Made by a program: the position numbers and the translations under genes. Shown one piece after another: positions 22,548 to 35,005 of a DNA stretch of 64,000 nucleotides. How positions within the stretch are numbered: the stretch's first letter is position 1; the number at the start of each line of letters is the position of its first letter. The DNA is taken from the NCBI GenBank assembly GCA_037447655.1, contig JBBHKE010002056.1:1-64000 (forward strand), in the 5' to 3' direction. The notes under the pieces are model-generated. The model was given only the letters and a program-made list of their open reading frames with translations, was not told the origin of the DNA and searched no databases. Origin of the DNA: Zygnema cylindricum (lineage: Eukaryota; Streptophyta; Zygnematophyceae; Zygnematales; Zygnemataceae).

Positions 22548-23391
22548 TGTTGTTTTTAGAAAGCTTTAGTCCTCTCTATGCCTCTGTTGTGAGGGAGAGA
22601 GAGCTATTCAGGACTTAAGATATTTTTGGTTAAGTTCGGTTCAGTGGTTACCAAAATTAGTGTGACACTAAAGTTGGGAGTTCACGGTTCATTCACACAT
22701 GGGACACGCGTCGTCACTTGAGAGAAATGCGTGAGTATGTCCTCCGTGGACTTACGGAATTTCGGCAGGACCACGAGACTTCGTGAAGTCAGTTCTACGG
22801 TGCCAAATCCTCTAATCAGACGGCTGACAGCCGCCGCCAACAAATACTGACAGGGCGTGACTAGATCACTATCACTTTACGTTTATCTGAACTTCGGTGT
22901 AAACATTTGGTAGAATAGAATTTTGTCTGTAGTGATTTAGTTGTTTAGTGTTGAGAATGTGGTTTATGACATACCTTCAGTACACAGGTATACTCACAGT
23001 ATTTGTTGTGTTAGAATGTTATATGTACGGCTGGAATGCCTCCGTACAACTTAGTGTTGTTTCGGTGTATAGAAGTAGGACTTAGTGTATTTAATTCATT
23101 AGGAACAAATGATATGAAAACTGGACACTCAATTTTATGTAATTTCATTTCTGCATATCTCACACATCCGTGAGCGAAAATCATTGAAATTATGTGTGTA
23201 TGTTCCTTTGTATGATATCTACAATGTGGTAAGTTTTCAATACCATTGGATCATTTTTGTGAAAGTTATAGTCTGTCAAAGTTGTTGTTCAGCCATCGGT
23301 ATTTGTGGAAGCTTCCTCTTTTGATTTGTTCTACGATGACTACTGCTGCATCTTCTTCATCTTCACTGCCAGCAGTTGTCTCAGAACAACA
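22548..23391 (+). repeat. 3' LTR of element E
   Basis: 844 bp, starting TGTTGTTTTTAG after the polypurine run TTTTGGGGAG and ending GAACAACA. The last 60 bases code for a gag start inside the LTR (M-T-T-A-A-S-S-S-S-S-L-P-A-V-V-S-E-Q-Q), as in element 5. The inverted repeat CTAAAGCTTT/AAAGCTTTAG spans its left border. Confidence 0.75.
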
Positions 23392-23545
23392 GTATATGCA
23401 TGAAACAAAGCATACCGCACAAAATACTCAAAATCGAAATACATGTGTAAGAAATGAAAAGTATCGCACGAAATTAGTACGGTTCAACAAACATATAAAT
23501 AAGTGAACTGACGCGAAATTTCGCACATGAAAACGAAAAAGATAG

Positions 23546-23756
23546 ACGTGCGTACATAAAATCGTGCGTACTTGGATGAAATCGCGTGTGTATGCATAAA
23601 ATCGCGCGCGCGTGGCTTAAACCGTGCGTGCATGCGAAATAATGCGCGTGTATGCAAAATACCGTGCGTGTGTGCAAAATACCGCGAGTGCCTGAGAAAT
23701 ACCGCGCGTGCATCTGAAATACCGCGCGTACGGGCATGATATCGTGCGCGCGTGCA
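23546..23756. repeat. 20-bp minisatellite
   Basis: About 10-11 imperfect copies of a 20-bp unit such as GTGTATGCAAAATACCGTGC, with alternating purine-pyrimidine CG/TG-rich halves and an AAAT(A)CC half. It lies in the right flank of the unidentified insertion. Open frames on the minus strand here are only the repeat read through. Confidence 0.8.
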
Positions 23757-23770
23757 ACCGACACGATACA

Positions 23771-25063
23771 CTATGACAATAGACTATGAGCAAACTTTTG
23801 CTCTGGTGGTTAGGTTCCCATCCATAAGGATTCTCCTCAGTCTAGCAACAACGAAAGACATGGAAATACACCAGATGGAAATTAAGGCCGCCTTCCTCAA
23901 TGGTGAGTTAGAAGAAGAAATCTTCATGCGGCAACCAGAGGGGTTTGTAGACGAAGGAGAGGAGAGCAAAGTCTGCAGAATAAAAAAGTCTTTATATAGA
24001 CAGAAGCAGGCTCGCAGACAATGGAAAAACAAACTAGATGAGTTTCTCACCGTTCTGGTATATATTCGGATCAGTATTCACCATTCTATTTATATGTTTG
24101 AGGATGAAAATGGTCTTATTTTTATAACATTTTATGTGGATGATTTGCTGGTGTTAAGAAAGTCTATGGAAAAAATCAATAAGCGAAAGAAAGATCTTAT
24201 AAGCAGGTTTGACATGAAGGATTTAGGGGAAGCAAAATACATCTTAGGAATTCAAATGAAAAGAGATAGGGAGAATAGGATTATCAGACTTACTCAAAAA
24301 GAAGTTATACGAAATATGCTTGAAAAATTCCATATGGAAAAAGAAAACAATTGTATAGCTCCCATGGAGTTGAAAAAAGTAAGTGATGGGAGTGTAGAAG
24401 GAGGAGTGATAATCTTAGATGATCAGATGAGTCTTGAAGAAAGACTGTTTATGAAGTCTATTCTTTATAGGCACGTTGTAGGAAGCTTAATCTACTTTAT
24501 ACTCTGTACTACACCGAACACAGCACCAGTAGTTGGAGTCATAAGTAGGAGTCTTAATGATTATATGAAGAGAGAGTGGGAGACAGCCAAGAGAGTCATG
24601 AGATATCTGGTGGGAACCAAGGATTTATGGTTGCATTTTGGGAGGGGAGCACACAGACGTCACTATTTGGAGTGATGTCAAATATGGGGATACACGTATT
24701 AGAAGATACATTTCTTGGTATGTGTTGTTTATGGGAGAAGGTGCTTGCTATTGGAGTAGTAAGCAATAAAAGGTGGTTGCTCAGTCCACTATGGAGGCCG
24801 AGTATATGGCCTCTTATCCAACTATGAAAGAGTTGATGTGGGTCAATTTTTTCTTGCAAGAACTGGGTATATCAAAGAGGGAGTGCATGAAGTGTTATGT
24901 GATAATCAGGGTGCCATTGCAATTGCAGCCAATCTAAAACATCATTATAAAGCTAAACATATGGTCATAAGATTAAGTTTTGTGAAGGAAAAGGTAAAAA
25001 ACAAAATTGTGAATCTTGTGTATAGGGGTGATGGGGAAATGGTGGCTGACATGATGATCAAAC
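23771..25063 (+). pseudogene. Element 1 pol, 3' part (RT and RNase H), broken
   Basis: The continuation of element 1 from about 19650. It opens with D-Y-E-Q-T-F-A, then K-A-A-F-L-N-G, an F-Y-V-D-D-L-L catalytic box near 24135, G-E-A-K-Y-I-L-G-I-Q and N-M-L-E-K-F. The long frame stops at 24673. RNase H continues in other frames (C-D-N-Q-G-A-I near 24900) and ends at G-E-M-V-A-D-M-M-I-K, exactly where the LTR of element 3 begins. Lacking its own 3' LTR, element 1 cannot be completed in this window. Confidence 0.85.
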
Positions 25064-25861
25064 TGCAATTCTCTGTTCCCCATTTGGGCTACAGATTTTA
25101 GGAAGCCTCTAGGTAGTTTTTGACTAATCGTCTTTCAACAAGCTCCACTGCTACCCAAGCATTCAAATAGACAATCTGACTGCACTCCTGTGCAGCCTGG
25201 GCTCCCTTGAGGCCACAACAAAAAGAATTACACAAATCGAAAGAATCACTAAAATCGCCCAACCAGGCGATTAATTATCAAGTGACAAAGATGCCAATAT
25301 ATATACAAGCTTATAGGGAGAGCGGCGGCTACCTCCTCAATCTTCTAAGTACTAAACCCCTCACACACCTCCTATCTAGTGATATATGTGCCGTAAGATC
25401 CAAACCGACTTTTAATGTTAACCGTTGAAACAAATGTCCAGTACATTTATTTTCGTGCGGTTTCACATTTGCACTATACTCCAACTTGTCTCCATGTTCT
25501 CTATTTGTAATTTTGTCAATCAGACTAGTGTTCCTAACTACTGTTTAAATAGATGTCAAACCCCATGTAGTCTAACGAACTCTTACGACACACGGGTTAG
25601 AGCTGATGGCTACGCCGCGCTCTGCCGGTTGGAGGTTTAAGTCCTGTCGGAATCAACTTTTTGTTGAGAGTGACTTAAGTCACTCTTTAGTCCTGCCTAT
25701 CGAGCTAGAGGCAGCCATGGCTCCACCATCCTCTATTTCCTTGAGTGACTACAACAAGTATGGGGGCTAGAGAGATAGTGGAGACAGACTGCCTATTTTT
25801 TTTCTTTTTATTTTATTTATTAAGACCTATAAATTACCCCCTAAATCTAGTGATTTCAACA
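25064..25861 (-). repeat. 3' LTR of element 3
   Basis: On the minus strand it starts TGTTGAAATCACTAG and ends in AGAATTGCA; the complement of a polypurine tract (CTCCCCTTATTTTCTAG) follows at 25862. It is the same LTR family as 9200-10181. The antisense strand has GGTTTAAGTCC near 25628, a B-box with one change. Confidence 0.8.
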
Positions 25862-28116
25862 CTCCCCTTATTTTCTAGTCTAATTTTAATTTCTCATTTA
25901 ACCCACACTTCTCTCTACAGTATTTTAACTTGGGAGAGGGCACAGGTTTGGTCATCATGTCAGCCGCCATTTCCCTATCACACCTATACACCCGATTCAC
26001 AAATTTGTTTTCAACCTCTTCCCTCACAAAATTTATTCTTATGTCTATGTGTTTAGTCTTAAAATGATGTTTTGGATTAGTTGTAATTCTAATTGCAACC
26101 TCATTATCACAAAACACTTCATGCACTCCCTCTTTCATATACCCCAGTTCTTGCAATAAAAACTTGACTCACATCAACTGTTTCACAACAGATTAAGAGG
26201 CCATGTACTCAGCCTAAGGAACCACTTTTTATTGCTTACTACTCCAGCAGCAAGCACCTTCTCCCACATACAACAGATACCCAGAAGTGCATCTTCTCAT
26301 AGGTGCATCCACATAACTGAATCGCTCTAAGTAGTGATGCCAGTGTGCTCCCCTCCCAAATGCAACCATAAGTCCCTAGTTCCCACCAAATATCTATTGA
26401 CTCTCTTCGCTGCCTCCCAGTCTCTTTTCCTAGGATCATTAAGACTCCTACTGAGGACTCCAACTGCAACTGCTATGTCTTGTCTAGTACAGTTCATAAA
26501 GTAGATTAAGATTCCTACAACCTCTTTGTAAAGAAAAGACTTCTTAAACTGTCTTTCTTTACGACTCATCGGATCATCTAAGACTATCACTCCTTCTACA
26601 CTCCTATCACTTACTTTTTTCAAGTCCATGGGAGTGGTACAACTGTTTGCCTTTTCCATCTGAAATTTCTCAAGCATATTTCCTATAGTTTCTTTCTGAG
26701 TAAGTTTGATAATCCTTATCCCCCTATCTCTTTCCATTTGAATTCCCAAAATGTATTTTGCCTCACCTAAATCTTTCATGTCAAGTTTGCTTCTAAAATC
26801 TTTCTTTAGCTTATTAATCTTTTCCATAGACTTATTTAACACCTTCAAATCATCCACATAAATTGCAATGAAAATAACACCATTCTCATCCTCAAACATA
26901 TAAATAAAATGGTCATAACTGATCTGGATATATCCCAAATTGGTGAGAAACTCATCTAGTTTCTTATTCCACTGTCTTGGGGCATGCTCCGATCCAAATA
27001 AGAACTTTATGAGTCTACAGACTTTGCTCTCCTCACCTTCCTCTACAAACCCTTTTGGTTGTCGCATGAAGATTTCATCCTCTAGTTCACCGTTGAGGAA
27101 GGCGGTATTAATATCCATCTGGTGTATTTCCATGTCTTCTTCTGCCGCTAGACTAAGGAGAATTCTTACTGATGGGAACTGTACCACATGAGCAAGGGTC
27201 TCTTCATAATCTATACCTTCTTTTTGAGTGAACCCCTTTGCTACCAATCGAGCCTTTTATCTTTCAATGGTATTATCCGGGTTCAGCTTCAATTTAAACA
27301 CCCATTTGCACCTGATCAATTTTCTATTCGGAGGACAGTCCACTCTTTCCCACGTATTTGCTTCCATGATGGATGTCATCTCATCATTTATGGCTCTAAC
27401 CCATCTATCATTCTACGGACTGTCTATTGCCTCTGAGTATGACCAAGCTCATCAGGGTGAGACAGCTTAGTTACTTTGTGAGCGCCTTGTCTTTCTTGCA
27501 GCCTTTTGCTGCTTGTTCGTCTTCCCTCAAAGTTTGAAAGCTAGAATGGTGAGAAGTCTCGGGTTCCTCCTTACTATCTCATCGGCTCCTTAATCTATGA
27601 AAACTGGTTACGGCTCATCTTCCTCTGTCTCCTCGGAGTGTATAGGGATATGGGGAGATTCCGGTATATCTCCCCCATCTTGGATCTCCCGTAAATGTGC
27701 AATCACTTTTTAACTCATGTCCCTTCCACGAAGGTCCGAGTCCTCACTGTTGGACTCAAATCTAATTTGTATCTTCTTGGTATATTTGAAGGGATCAATT
27801 GACTTCCCTTCATCCATAACAACTAGGTGATTTATCAGAATGTTATCTTGTTTTGCTAAGTTATAGACTCTATAACCTTTGACATCCTTATCATATCTTA
27901 CGAAGTATCTTGGTTTTTCCTTAGCATCTAGTTTCCAGTTTTTCATATCAATATCAAGACTGTAAACTTAACTACGAAATACTTTCAAGTAAGAAATATC
28001 TGGTTTCCTTCCAACCCAACTCTCATATGGTGTCATTCCTTTCACGGTTGAGGTAAGGACTCTATTCTTAATTTAGTAAGCACAATTCATGGCTTTTGCC
28101 CAAAACCTTTTTCCTA
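25862..28116 (-). pseudogene. pol of element 3 (partial integrase to RNase H), broken
   Basis: The best-kept part is an RT frame at 26327-27247 with V-A-K-G-F-T-Q-K-E-G-I, N-T-A-F-L-N-G, an intact Y-V-D-D box near 26850, G-E-A-K-Y-I-L-G-I-Q and the RNase H entry. Upstream (27710-27946) is the linker with V-R-Y-D-K-D-V-K-G-Y, and near 28020-28110 the integrase end. RNase H continues at 25875-26156 with F-C-D-N. Stops separate these parts. Confidence 0.85.
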
Positions 28117-28876
28117 TCTTCTTGAATCACTAAATTTGCTCCCTTGAGCAGTAAGTAATGGCTGGTCAATGATGAACTTTTTTATATACAAGCTCTCCTA
28201 GAGAGAGGTACCTAAATTTCACTAAGTCCTAGTCTGCCAAATCACAACTACCTACTACTAAACCCTATTCCAATAGGAAGAATATATAGTACAAGAAGGT
28301 ACAGTGGACGAAGCACTTATTGTTCGAAATTTGTACGACATGGCTTTTAAGGTTACGCTTGTCGAATCGGGTGCCATTGTTCTTCCTCCCATCTTCTCCG
28401 GTATCCAATAAAACGTGGCATTGCGTGACGTTAATTCTTATGACCGCCAAAAAACTCATTCCGGGTGGCGGCTGCAACGATGGTTGACCAATCAAATATA
28501 TTTACATGGTTCGGATTCGCATCTGAGCATGAATTGTTTTACATGCATGCCGTCAACAGTTTGAGGTGAATTTATTGGTTGCGTCATTGTTTATGTTTTT
28601 ATCAAACCTAATACTTGATTCGTTTCTATAATCACTTAATGGATAAGGTGTCAAGCTATACGGGCTTCTCATGATCTAGGATCAAATTTTGGCTAGGGCA
28701 ACATTTTGGTAAAACGCCATCTACTTGAGTCTTCCACCTTCTGAATAAGGCGGCAGCCATGGCCTGTCTTTTGATCCTCTCTCTCACATTTTAGAATCTA
28801 AAAATAGAGAAATGAACTATTAATTATCTTTTCTTCAGACGAAGAAAATACTCAAAGAAAACCATTAATTTCTACA
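28117..28876 (-). repeat. 3' LTR of element 4, end truncated
   Basis: It matches 42950-43709, starting inside the LTR at the words AATCACTAAATTTGCTCCC. On the minus strand the LTR starts TGTAGAAATTAATGG; the polypurine tract complement CTCTCCTTATTTTATAG is at 28877. The missing end lies across the junction with element 3. The antisense A-box-like ACTTAATGGATAAGG is near 28635 and GATCAAATT near 28680. Confidence 0.8.
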
Positions 28877-30905
28877 CTCTCCTTATTTTATAGTCACCTT
28901 TTAATTTGAGACCCCAATTCTCCCTTCAGAGAATTAAATTACGAGAGGGTACAAGTTTAGTCATCATGTCTGCTACCATCGCACTAAATGGTCTATACTC
29001 TAAACTGATTATTTTGTTTTTTACCTTCTCCATAACAAAGCTAAATTGAATGTCCATGTGTTTGGCTTTGAAGTGGTGTATAGGATTGGCAGCAATTGCA
29101 ATGGCTGCCTAATTATCACAAAATATTTATGCACACCATTTTAAGCTGACCAAGCTCACCAAGAAAAGACTTGACTCACATAAACTCTTTCACAGCAGAG
29201 CAAGAAGTCATACACTCAGCCTCCATGGTGGATTGAGCAATTACATTTTGTTGTTTACTGCTCCAACAACAAGCCCCATCTCCCACATACAACACATATC
29301 TAGAGGTACACCTCCTCACAGTAGCATCCCCATAACAAGCATCACTCCAAGTGGTGATGTTAGTATTTTCCCCTCCTAAACGCGACCATAGATCCCTAGT
29401 CCCTATCAGATATCTAAAGACCATCTTAGGTGCCTCCCAATCCTTTTAGTGGGAGCATTCAAACTCCTACCCAGCACACCTACTACAGCAGCTAAATCGG
29501 GCCGAGTACAATTCATAAAATAGATTAAGCTTCCCACTACTTCTCGGTAAGGGATAGTCTTCATGAACTTTTGCTCTTCAGGGCCTAATTCATCATCAAA
29601 AATTATAACTCCATCTTCCACACTCCCCTCACTTCCCTTATTTAGCTCCATTAGAGTTTTACAACCATTAGTTTTTTTCATTTGAAAATTTTCTAGCATG
29701 TTTCCAATGGCCTCCTTTTGAGTTAAGCTGATTATTTTCCCTTCTATGTCGCCTCTACCTAAATTCCCAAAATCTATCTGCCTCCCCCATATCTTTCATC
29801 TTTAATCTACATTTTAGATCCATTTTCAGTTTATTTATTTTATCCATAGATTTACAAAAGACAAGCAAATCATTAACATAAATTTCAATATAAATAAATC
29901 CTTCCTCATCTTCAAATAAATAAATTGAGTGAAGTGAGCTGACCTGAATGTATCTTAAACCTTATTCCATTGGCGAGGTGATTGTTTGAGTCCATACAGA
30001 GATTTGATCAATCGTCATACCTTGCTCTCCTCCCCTTACTCCACAAACCTTTCAGGCTGCCTCATAAAAATCTCCTCTTCCAACTCTTTACGCGAGAAGG
30101 CCGTTTTGATGTTCATTTGATGCATTTCCACTCGTTGCTGATAGACTGAGAAGTATCCGACCGGAGCGAAGCCTAACGACCAGAGGAAATGTCTCCTCGT
30201 AGTTAATTCCATCTTTCTGATTGAATCCTTTTGCCACTAACCTAGCCTTGTTGCGCTCAATGGTGTTATCTAGGTTAAGTATCAGTTTAAATACCTACTT
30301 ACATCCGATTGGCATTTGGTCAAGAGGAGAGTCCACGAGCTCCTATATATCGGCCGCCATAATCGAAGCCATCTCCTCATTAATGGCTGTCTTCCATCGG
30401 TTTCTCTCAAGATAGTTAATCGTCTCACCGTAAGTTTGGGGTTCATCGCGGTGAGACAGTTTGGTTACCTTATTGTTTACTTGTTTTTCTTGCAGTATTT
30501 TGTTGTTTTTCATTCCTCTTTCAAAATCTGATGCCGGAATAGATGGCTACCGTGGATTCTTTCGAAAGATTTGGACTTCTTTTCTGTCCCATGTTTTTGA
30601 ATCTATTTCCACCATGTCTTCCGCTTCTGGTTGAGTTATCTCTCGAGGTTCCACGGTTGATTCCTTCTCGGGGTGATTTGTACCTACAAGGTTATCATCT
30701 TCTTGAAAACCTGGATAGTTAGGAAGATCAAAGTCATCACAATTTTATGACTCCAATCTGATTTTGACTGACTTTGTATTCTTAAAGGAAAGACAAATTT
30801 CCCTTCATTAATAACTACCAGTTGCTTAACTAGAATTATATCTTCTATTCTGAGATCATAATCTCTAAACCCATTTATATCCTCATCATTGTCATGCCGT
30901 ATCAT
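28877..30905 (-). pseudogene. Element 4 pol, 3' part (linker, RT, RNase H), heavily broken
   Basis: Recognisable pieces on the minus strand: RNase H (29176-29424, S-T-M-E-A-E-C), the end of RT (29406-29699, N-M-L-wide family words M-L-E-N-F-Q-M-K), RT core fragments near 29900-30120, the RT start near 30220-30300 and the linker N-D-E-D-I-N-G-F at 30890, where the gypsy-like insertion begins. Stops and small deletions are frequent. The other half of the element is at 36126-38394. Confidence 0.75.
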
Positions 30906-30919
30906 GTCGGCTGCATTTA

Positions 30920-30985
30920 ATCGTATTTAATCGTATTTAACCGCATTAACTCACATTTAATCGCATTTAATTCCATTTTCTTGCA
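30920..30985. repeat. Short tandem repeats of a TTTAATCGCAT-type unit
   Basis: Ten to eleven base units such as TTTAATCGTA and TTTAATCGCA repeat about six times at the left end of the gypsy-like insertion. Confidence 0.6.
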
Positions 30986-33198
30986 TAGAAATGGTCATTT
31001 AAGACCAACGCCACACTAACTTGAGTTTTAATACGATTTTGGGGTGGCGGGTTCGTACAGATTGTTTATACGTAAACTCTACATACGTCGTGAAACATGC
31101 GGACAGATTGGATTCTATACGCGTAGTTGTCAACCGCGTGGAACCCGCGAACATATTGAAGTTCGTACACTTATTTGTTAGGCTCTGGAATTTCCGCGAA
31201 CCAATTTAAGTTTTCATACGTACGATTGGCGAACCAAAATGCCAACCTAGAAAATGTTAGGACTAGTGCAAATTCGAACGCGCATCTACGGCCTCGAAGG
31301 ATGCAGGCAAACGGAGGAACGAGATTAAAAAAAAAAAACTGCGCACGGCGACGCAATTGGTCCATTATAAGTCATGGACCCTTGGAGGTCTCACGCATTC
31401 ACATGTAGCGTACGAAGGGTTTTTATCCTTATGCTGTAGATTTTGTAACGCAAGGCATAGGATTCTGGTCGCCTATTGGCCCGAATCCAAACTAGGCGCA
31501 GACGACTACATAGAACGCATGTATGTAGAATACGTTACACGCTCAGCTGTAGACTTTGTACTTAGTGAATTTTAGGGGAATTTTGTGCTCACAATTTCAA
31601 GAGCACAAAAATTCTTTCTCTCTCTTTTGGAAGATTTGACCTTTGCTTTTATTATTTTTTTGTGAAATTGTCACGATAGTTTTAGTGACTTTTTTTCTTG
31701 TCATTAAACATTCTGCTGCCTAGCTCGCACTCACCTTTCTTTGTAATCTGCCTTGCAATTTAATCTACGCGGCTCACACCGAGGTCTAACCTGTTTCCCT
31801 TCACTTCTTCTCTCGTCCTATCATGTGGATTGTTGCTCAGCCTTCTTTCTCATGCTGTTGCTGAACCCTGGAATGTGATCGGACAGTTTTGGGTTTGCTA
31901 GTAGGGTTCACTTGGTGATAGTGGATTAGGGTTGGCTTTCCTTTTTTTTTTTTGTGACTAAATCTAGTTATCTCAAATTTGCTCGCAGTTTGCTACATTT
32001 TCAGTTTATGTGTTGTGATAATTAGGTTAAATATTTATTTATTGAAATGTAGTAAGTAATATAAATTGATCAAGGAGCATAGTGTCTATCTGTTCGCTTA
32101 ATATTCTTGTGCTCTTGAAATTGTCAGTTTTTCCTATTTTCTGCAATTTGAAATTGTCTGCACTTGGTATTTCGTGTAATTTGACATTGTTAGTCCTGCT
32201 CTATTTTATGCGATTTGACATTGTCAGTGTGATTCTATTTTCCGCAATTTTACATTGACAGTTTTTGTATATTCTTTGCAATTTAAAATTGCCAGATTTT
32301 CTCTATTTTCTTCGATTTAAATTTGACATTATTTTTGTGTGTTTGTGCGATTTGATAATAGATCCTTGCATTTTGGAATATTTTTCTAAATTGTACTTGT
32401 TTGTTTGAAAAAAAAAAAACTAAAGAAAAAAAATCTATAACTAGTTTTGCAATTTTAATTATTGTTTGTTTGTTAGTTGACATAATTATTTCCTAGGCCA
32501 GTTTTTCGGCTAAAAATATGCTTAACTAATTTGGGTATTTGGGGTTTTCTTGCTTGCTCTTTGTTGATCCGAGGCATCAATCCTTCACATTGTGACATTG
32601 GAGATAGTATAGCTGATTCGTTTTTGGGAGCTCTACAAAACTCTGGTTGGAGCGAACAACCGCAATTCACCATTGGGAATCACCAGATTGCTAAGAGTGG
32701 TTTGTAAGTTTACGTTGCCTTACAAGTGCAGCCGCGTGTTCGGATAGTCGTTGATCGTTTAGAGGGTACGTGAGTGGATTGTGTCTAATCGGACCGAATT
32801 GTATTGAGCATCAACATTATCCACGCTTTCCATGCTTGCCATCTGGGCGTGAGTGGCCTTGTGTTTTTTGTTGTATGTTTGGCGTGGAATTTTTTGGTTA
32901 GATTCGGCCGTTGGTGGCATTGGATAAAACTATTTTTTGCCAGTGGAGCTCTAGATCTGCACCTCCGGGTGCTTGTTTAGCAATTTTATGCCTTTATAGA
33001 TTTGGCCTTTTCGCCTTGCCCACTCTTTTGCAGGGTAGAGGTTTCGGTACAAGCGACTTCTTTGTTACATCTGGCCATTGTGGCCCTGTTAGAGACTATT
33101 TGAGATTGTTACCTGTGTGTGTTGTATGGTTTGCCATTTGCTGCACCTTCTATAGGGCGTATTCATCAGCGGATTACATTTTTATCTTAGTCATTTTT

Positions 33199-34600
33199 AT
33201 GCCCACTGATTGGGATAATCTTGACCACTCATACGGATCTACACATAGTGGCGGAATTTTCCGTCCATCAAATTTTGATCAATCGAACTTATCAAATTCA
33301 GTTCCCTTGACGTTAAGTACTTTAATTCAATCTATAGCATCCTCTACTCGTTCTGATTTAACCACCGTGTCATCTTTGTCATCCATTCTATCCACGCTAT
33401 TTGTGGAAGAGGTTGACAACGAAAGGGAACGCAATTCATATTTCCTTTCTTTTCGGTCTCCGTTAGCATCAATTCAGACTTTGAATTCGGCTAACTCATC
33501 TTTTTGGATAGCCTCCACATTGGAGGGCACTCACGGTAACTTCAATTTTGCTTTTCCGGAATGAATGATACTATGAGTTTATCTCATTATCGAATGTTAT
33601 TTGATGCTGAAATGCGAGATCTAGCTTTCTGTTATCAAGATAGATTTGACATGCGTGTCGCTATTTCCTTTTTCGGGCGTTACCTTGATGGTTCTGCCTT
33701 TACTTTATAATCGCGAAATTATGATGGCATACTTGCGATGACCGATATTCCCCACTGTTTGCTGGTACGCTTGAGGTTGTAGGTCAAGCAGAAATTCCCT
33801 ATCAAGCTGCTATTCCCGAGGTCTTAGATGCACACGGTAATGTTTTTTATCCTGATGTTGTACAGGTTCCCCATCAATATGCCATTGCAGCACGAGCCCT
33901 TGTCTCGGCTCATCCTGGGATGACGTACCGTTACGAGATCCTCTCACCGTAATGTTTAATTTGCTACAAGAGGAGGATCACATGCAAAATCCTGACCAAG
34001 TAAAGGAATTAATGAATTTTGAGCGTAAACTGGGCGGAACTGCCCCCGCTTTACGAGCCCGCATGGAGACCTTGAGGGAAGCGTTACCTGATCTAATATC
34101 AGATGCTGAAGTTGTCCAGAAGTTTGTTGGACAGTTTCCTTTTCAGTCAAAGAAATTTTTTTAAAGCCATCTTACCCAAACTTACGGTCTAAAATTTTCT
34201 TTCGACCAGGCAGCTCAATACGCTGTAGAATACGAGATGACGAATTGTTGGTGGGAGGCCCACAATCGAAAAAAAAGCCCCTCAATAAGAACCTAACCCT
34301 TTAAATTCACCAAATTCTCGTAGCTTGGGGCCGAATAATCGACCACCAAGGGTACCAGCCATGGGAACCCCACCAAATCAACCATCCAATCGGATTTGTT
34401 TCCGATGTGGCAAGACCGCGCATGATGCTTGGATGTGTCCGGATAAATCTGCGACCTGTACACACTGCAAACAAACCGGCCACTTTGTGTATCATTGTCA
34501 CATCAAAAACCTTCAATTTTCATATCAAAATCAGATTCGAAATGGTGGAATACCGGCCAGATCTGCCAAAGTAGTCCAACCGGTTAAAGAGCCAAAATAA
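33199..34600 (+). pseudogene. gag of the gypsy-like element, with two zinc knuckles
   Basis: The likely start is the ATG at 33199 (M-P-T-D-W-D-N). A Ser-rich N-terminal part runs to a stop at 33562, then the capsid continues in other frames (Y-R-M-L-F-D-A-E-M-R-D near 33590; E-L-M-N-F-E-R-K-L-G-G near 34010). The nucleocapsid at 34325-34600 has CFRCGKTAHDAWMC followed by CTHCKQTGHFVYHC, two CCHC knuckles. Several stops break it. The Ty3/gypsy assignment rests on the downstream integrase. Confidence 0.6.
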
Positions 34601-35005
34601 AATTCTCCACCTAAAGTGTCTCCAAGAGAAAAAGAGAGAGAGGAAATGCAAACTCAAATGGTCCCTATGATCAAATACCAATTTCCAGCCTTTATGGCTC
34701 AAATGAAACCGTCGTCTCACCTACCTGGTATGGCCCGTAAAGTTGTCCACCTTCTTAAGCTCGCTGGTTGAGTTTTACGAGATTCATTCATTCAAAAGCG
34801 CGCAACCACGTTTGAAAATGGGACAGTTGATCACAATCGCGAGGGTAAACAGTCTAGCACGCGTCTCCCATTATCATTTTCTAAAGAAACCGTAACCAAT
34901 TTGCCCGAAACAACTTCGATCATCACGGCAGAAGGGCTCACCATTCTTGACTGCTCTGTTCACGACAGTCATAAGGTTAAGGAAAGATTGTGAAATTTAT
35001 CTACT

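Larger units (their letters stand above)
20653..23391 (+). mobile_element. Copia element E, internally deleted
   Basis: A + strand copia copy. At its left end only the first 37 bases of the LTR remain (20653-20689, same as 22548-22584), fused directly to pol just upstream of RT. The 3' LTR is complete (22548-23391). Flanking pentamers GCATA (20648-20652) and GTATA (23392-23396) differ at one base and look like an ageing target duplication. So the deletion (rest of the 5' LTR, gag, protease, integrase) happened inside an inserted element. Its LTR is distantly like that of element 5 (shared words TACGGCTGG and TGCCTCCGTAC). Confidence 0.75.
25064..28116 (-). mobile_element. Copia element 3, 3' half only
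   Basis: Inserted into element 1 RNase H at 25063; the presumed target pentamer is CAAAC (25059-25063). It runs on the minus strand from its 3' LTR (25064-25861) through RNase H, RT and part of integrase, then ends at about 28116, where the sequence switches abruptly to the interior of another LTR. Gag, protease, 5' LTR and the right target copy are lost to a deletion. Confidence 0.8.

Noticed and set aside
23484-23771. His/Arg/Ala-repeat frames and a possible CRISPR-like array
   Set aside because: Direct 20-bp tandem units without unique spacers; a minisatellite in a plant nuclear genome.
31021-31575. Overlapping frames of 62-77 codons at the left of the gypsy-like insertion
   Set aside because: No similarity to gag or pol and in the expected LTR/leader region.
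32911-33198. Start of a 217-codon frame ahead of the gypsy-like gag
   Set aside because: The part before the ATG at 33199 has no gag features and begins at a non-ATG codon; it is leader sequence read by chance.
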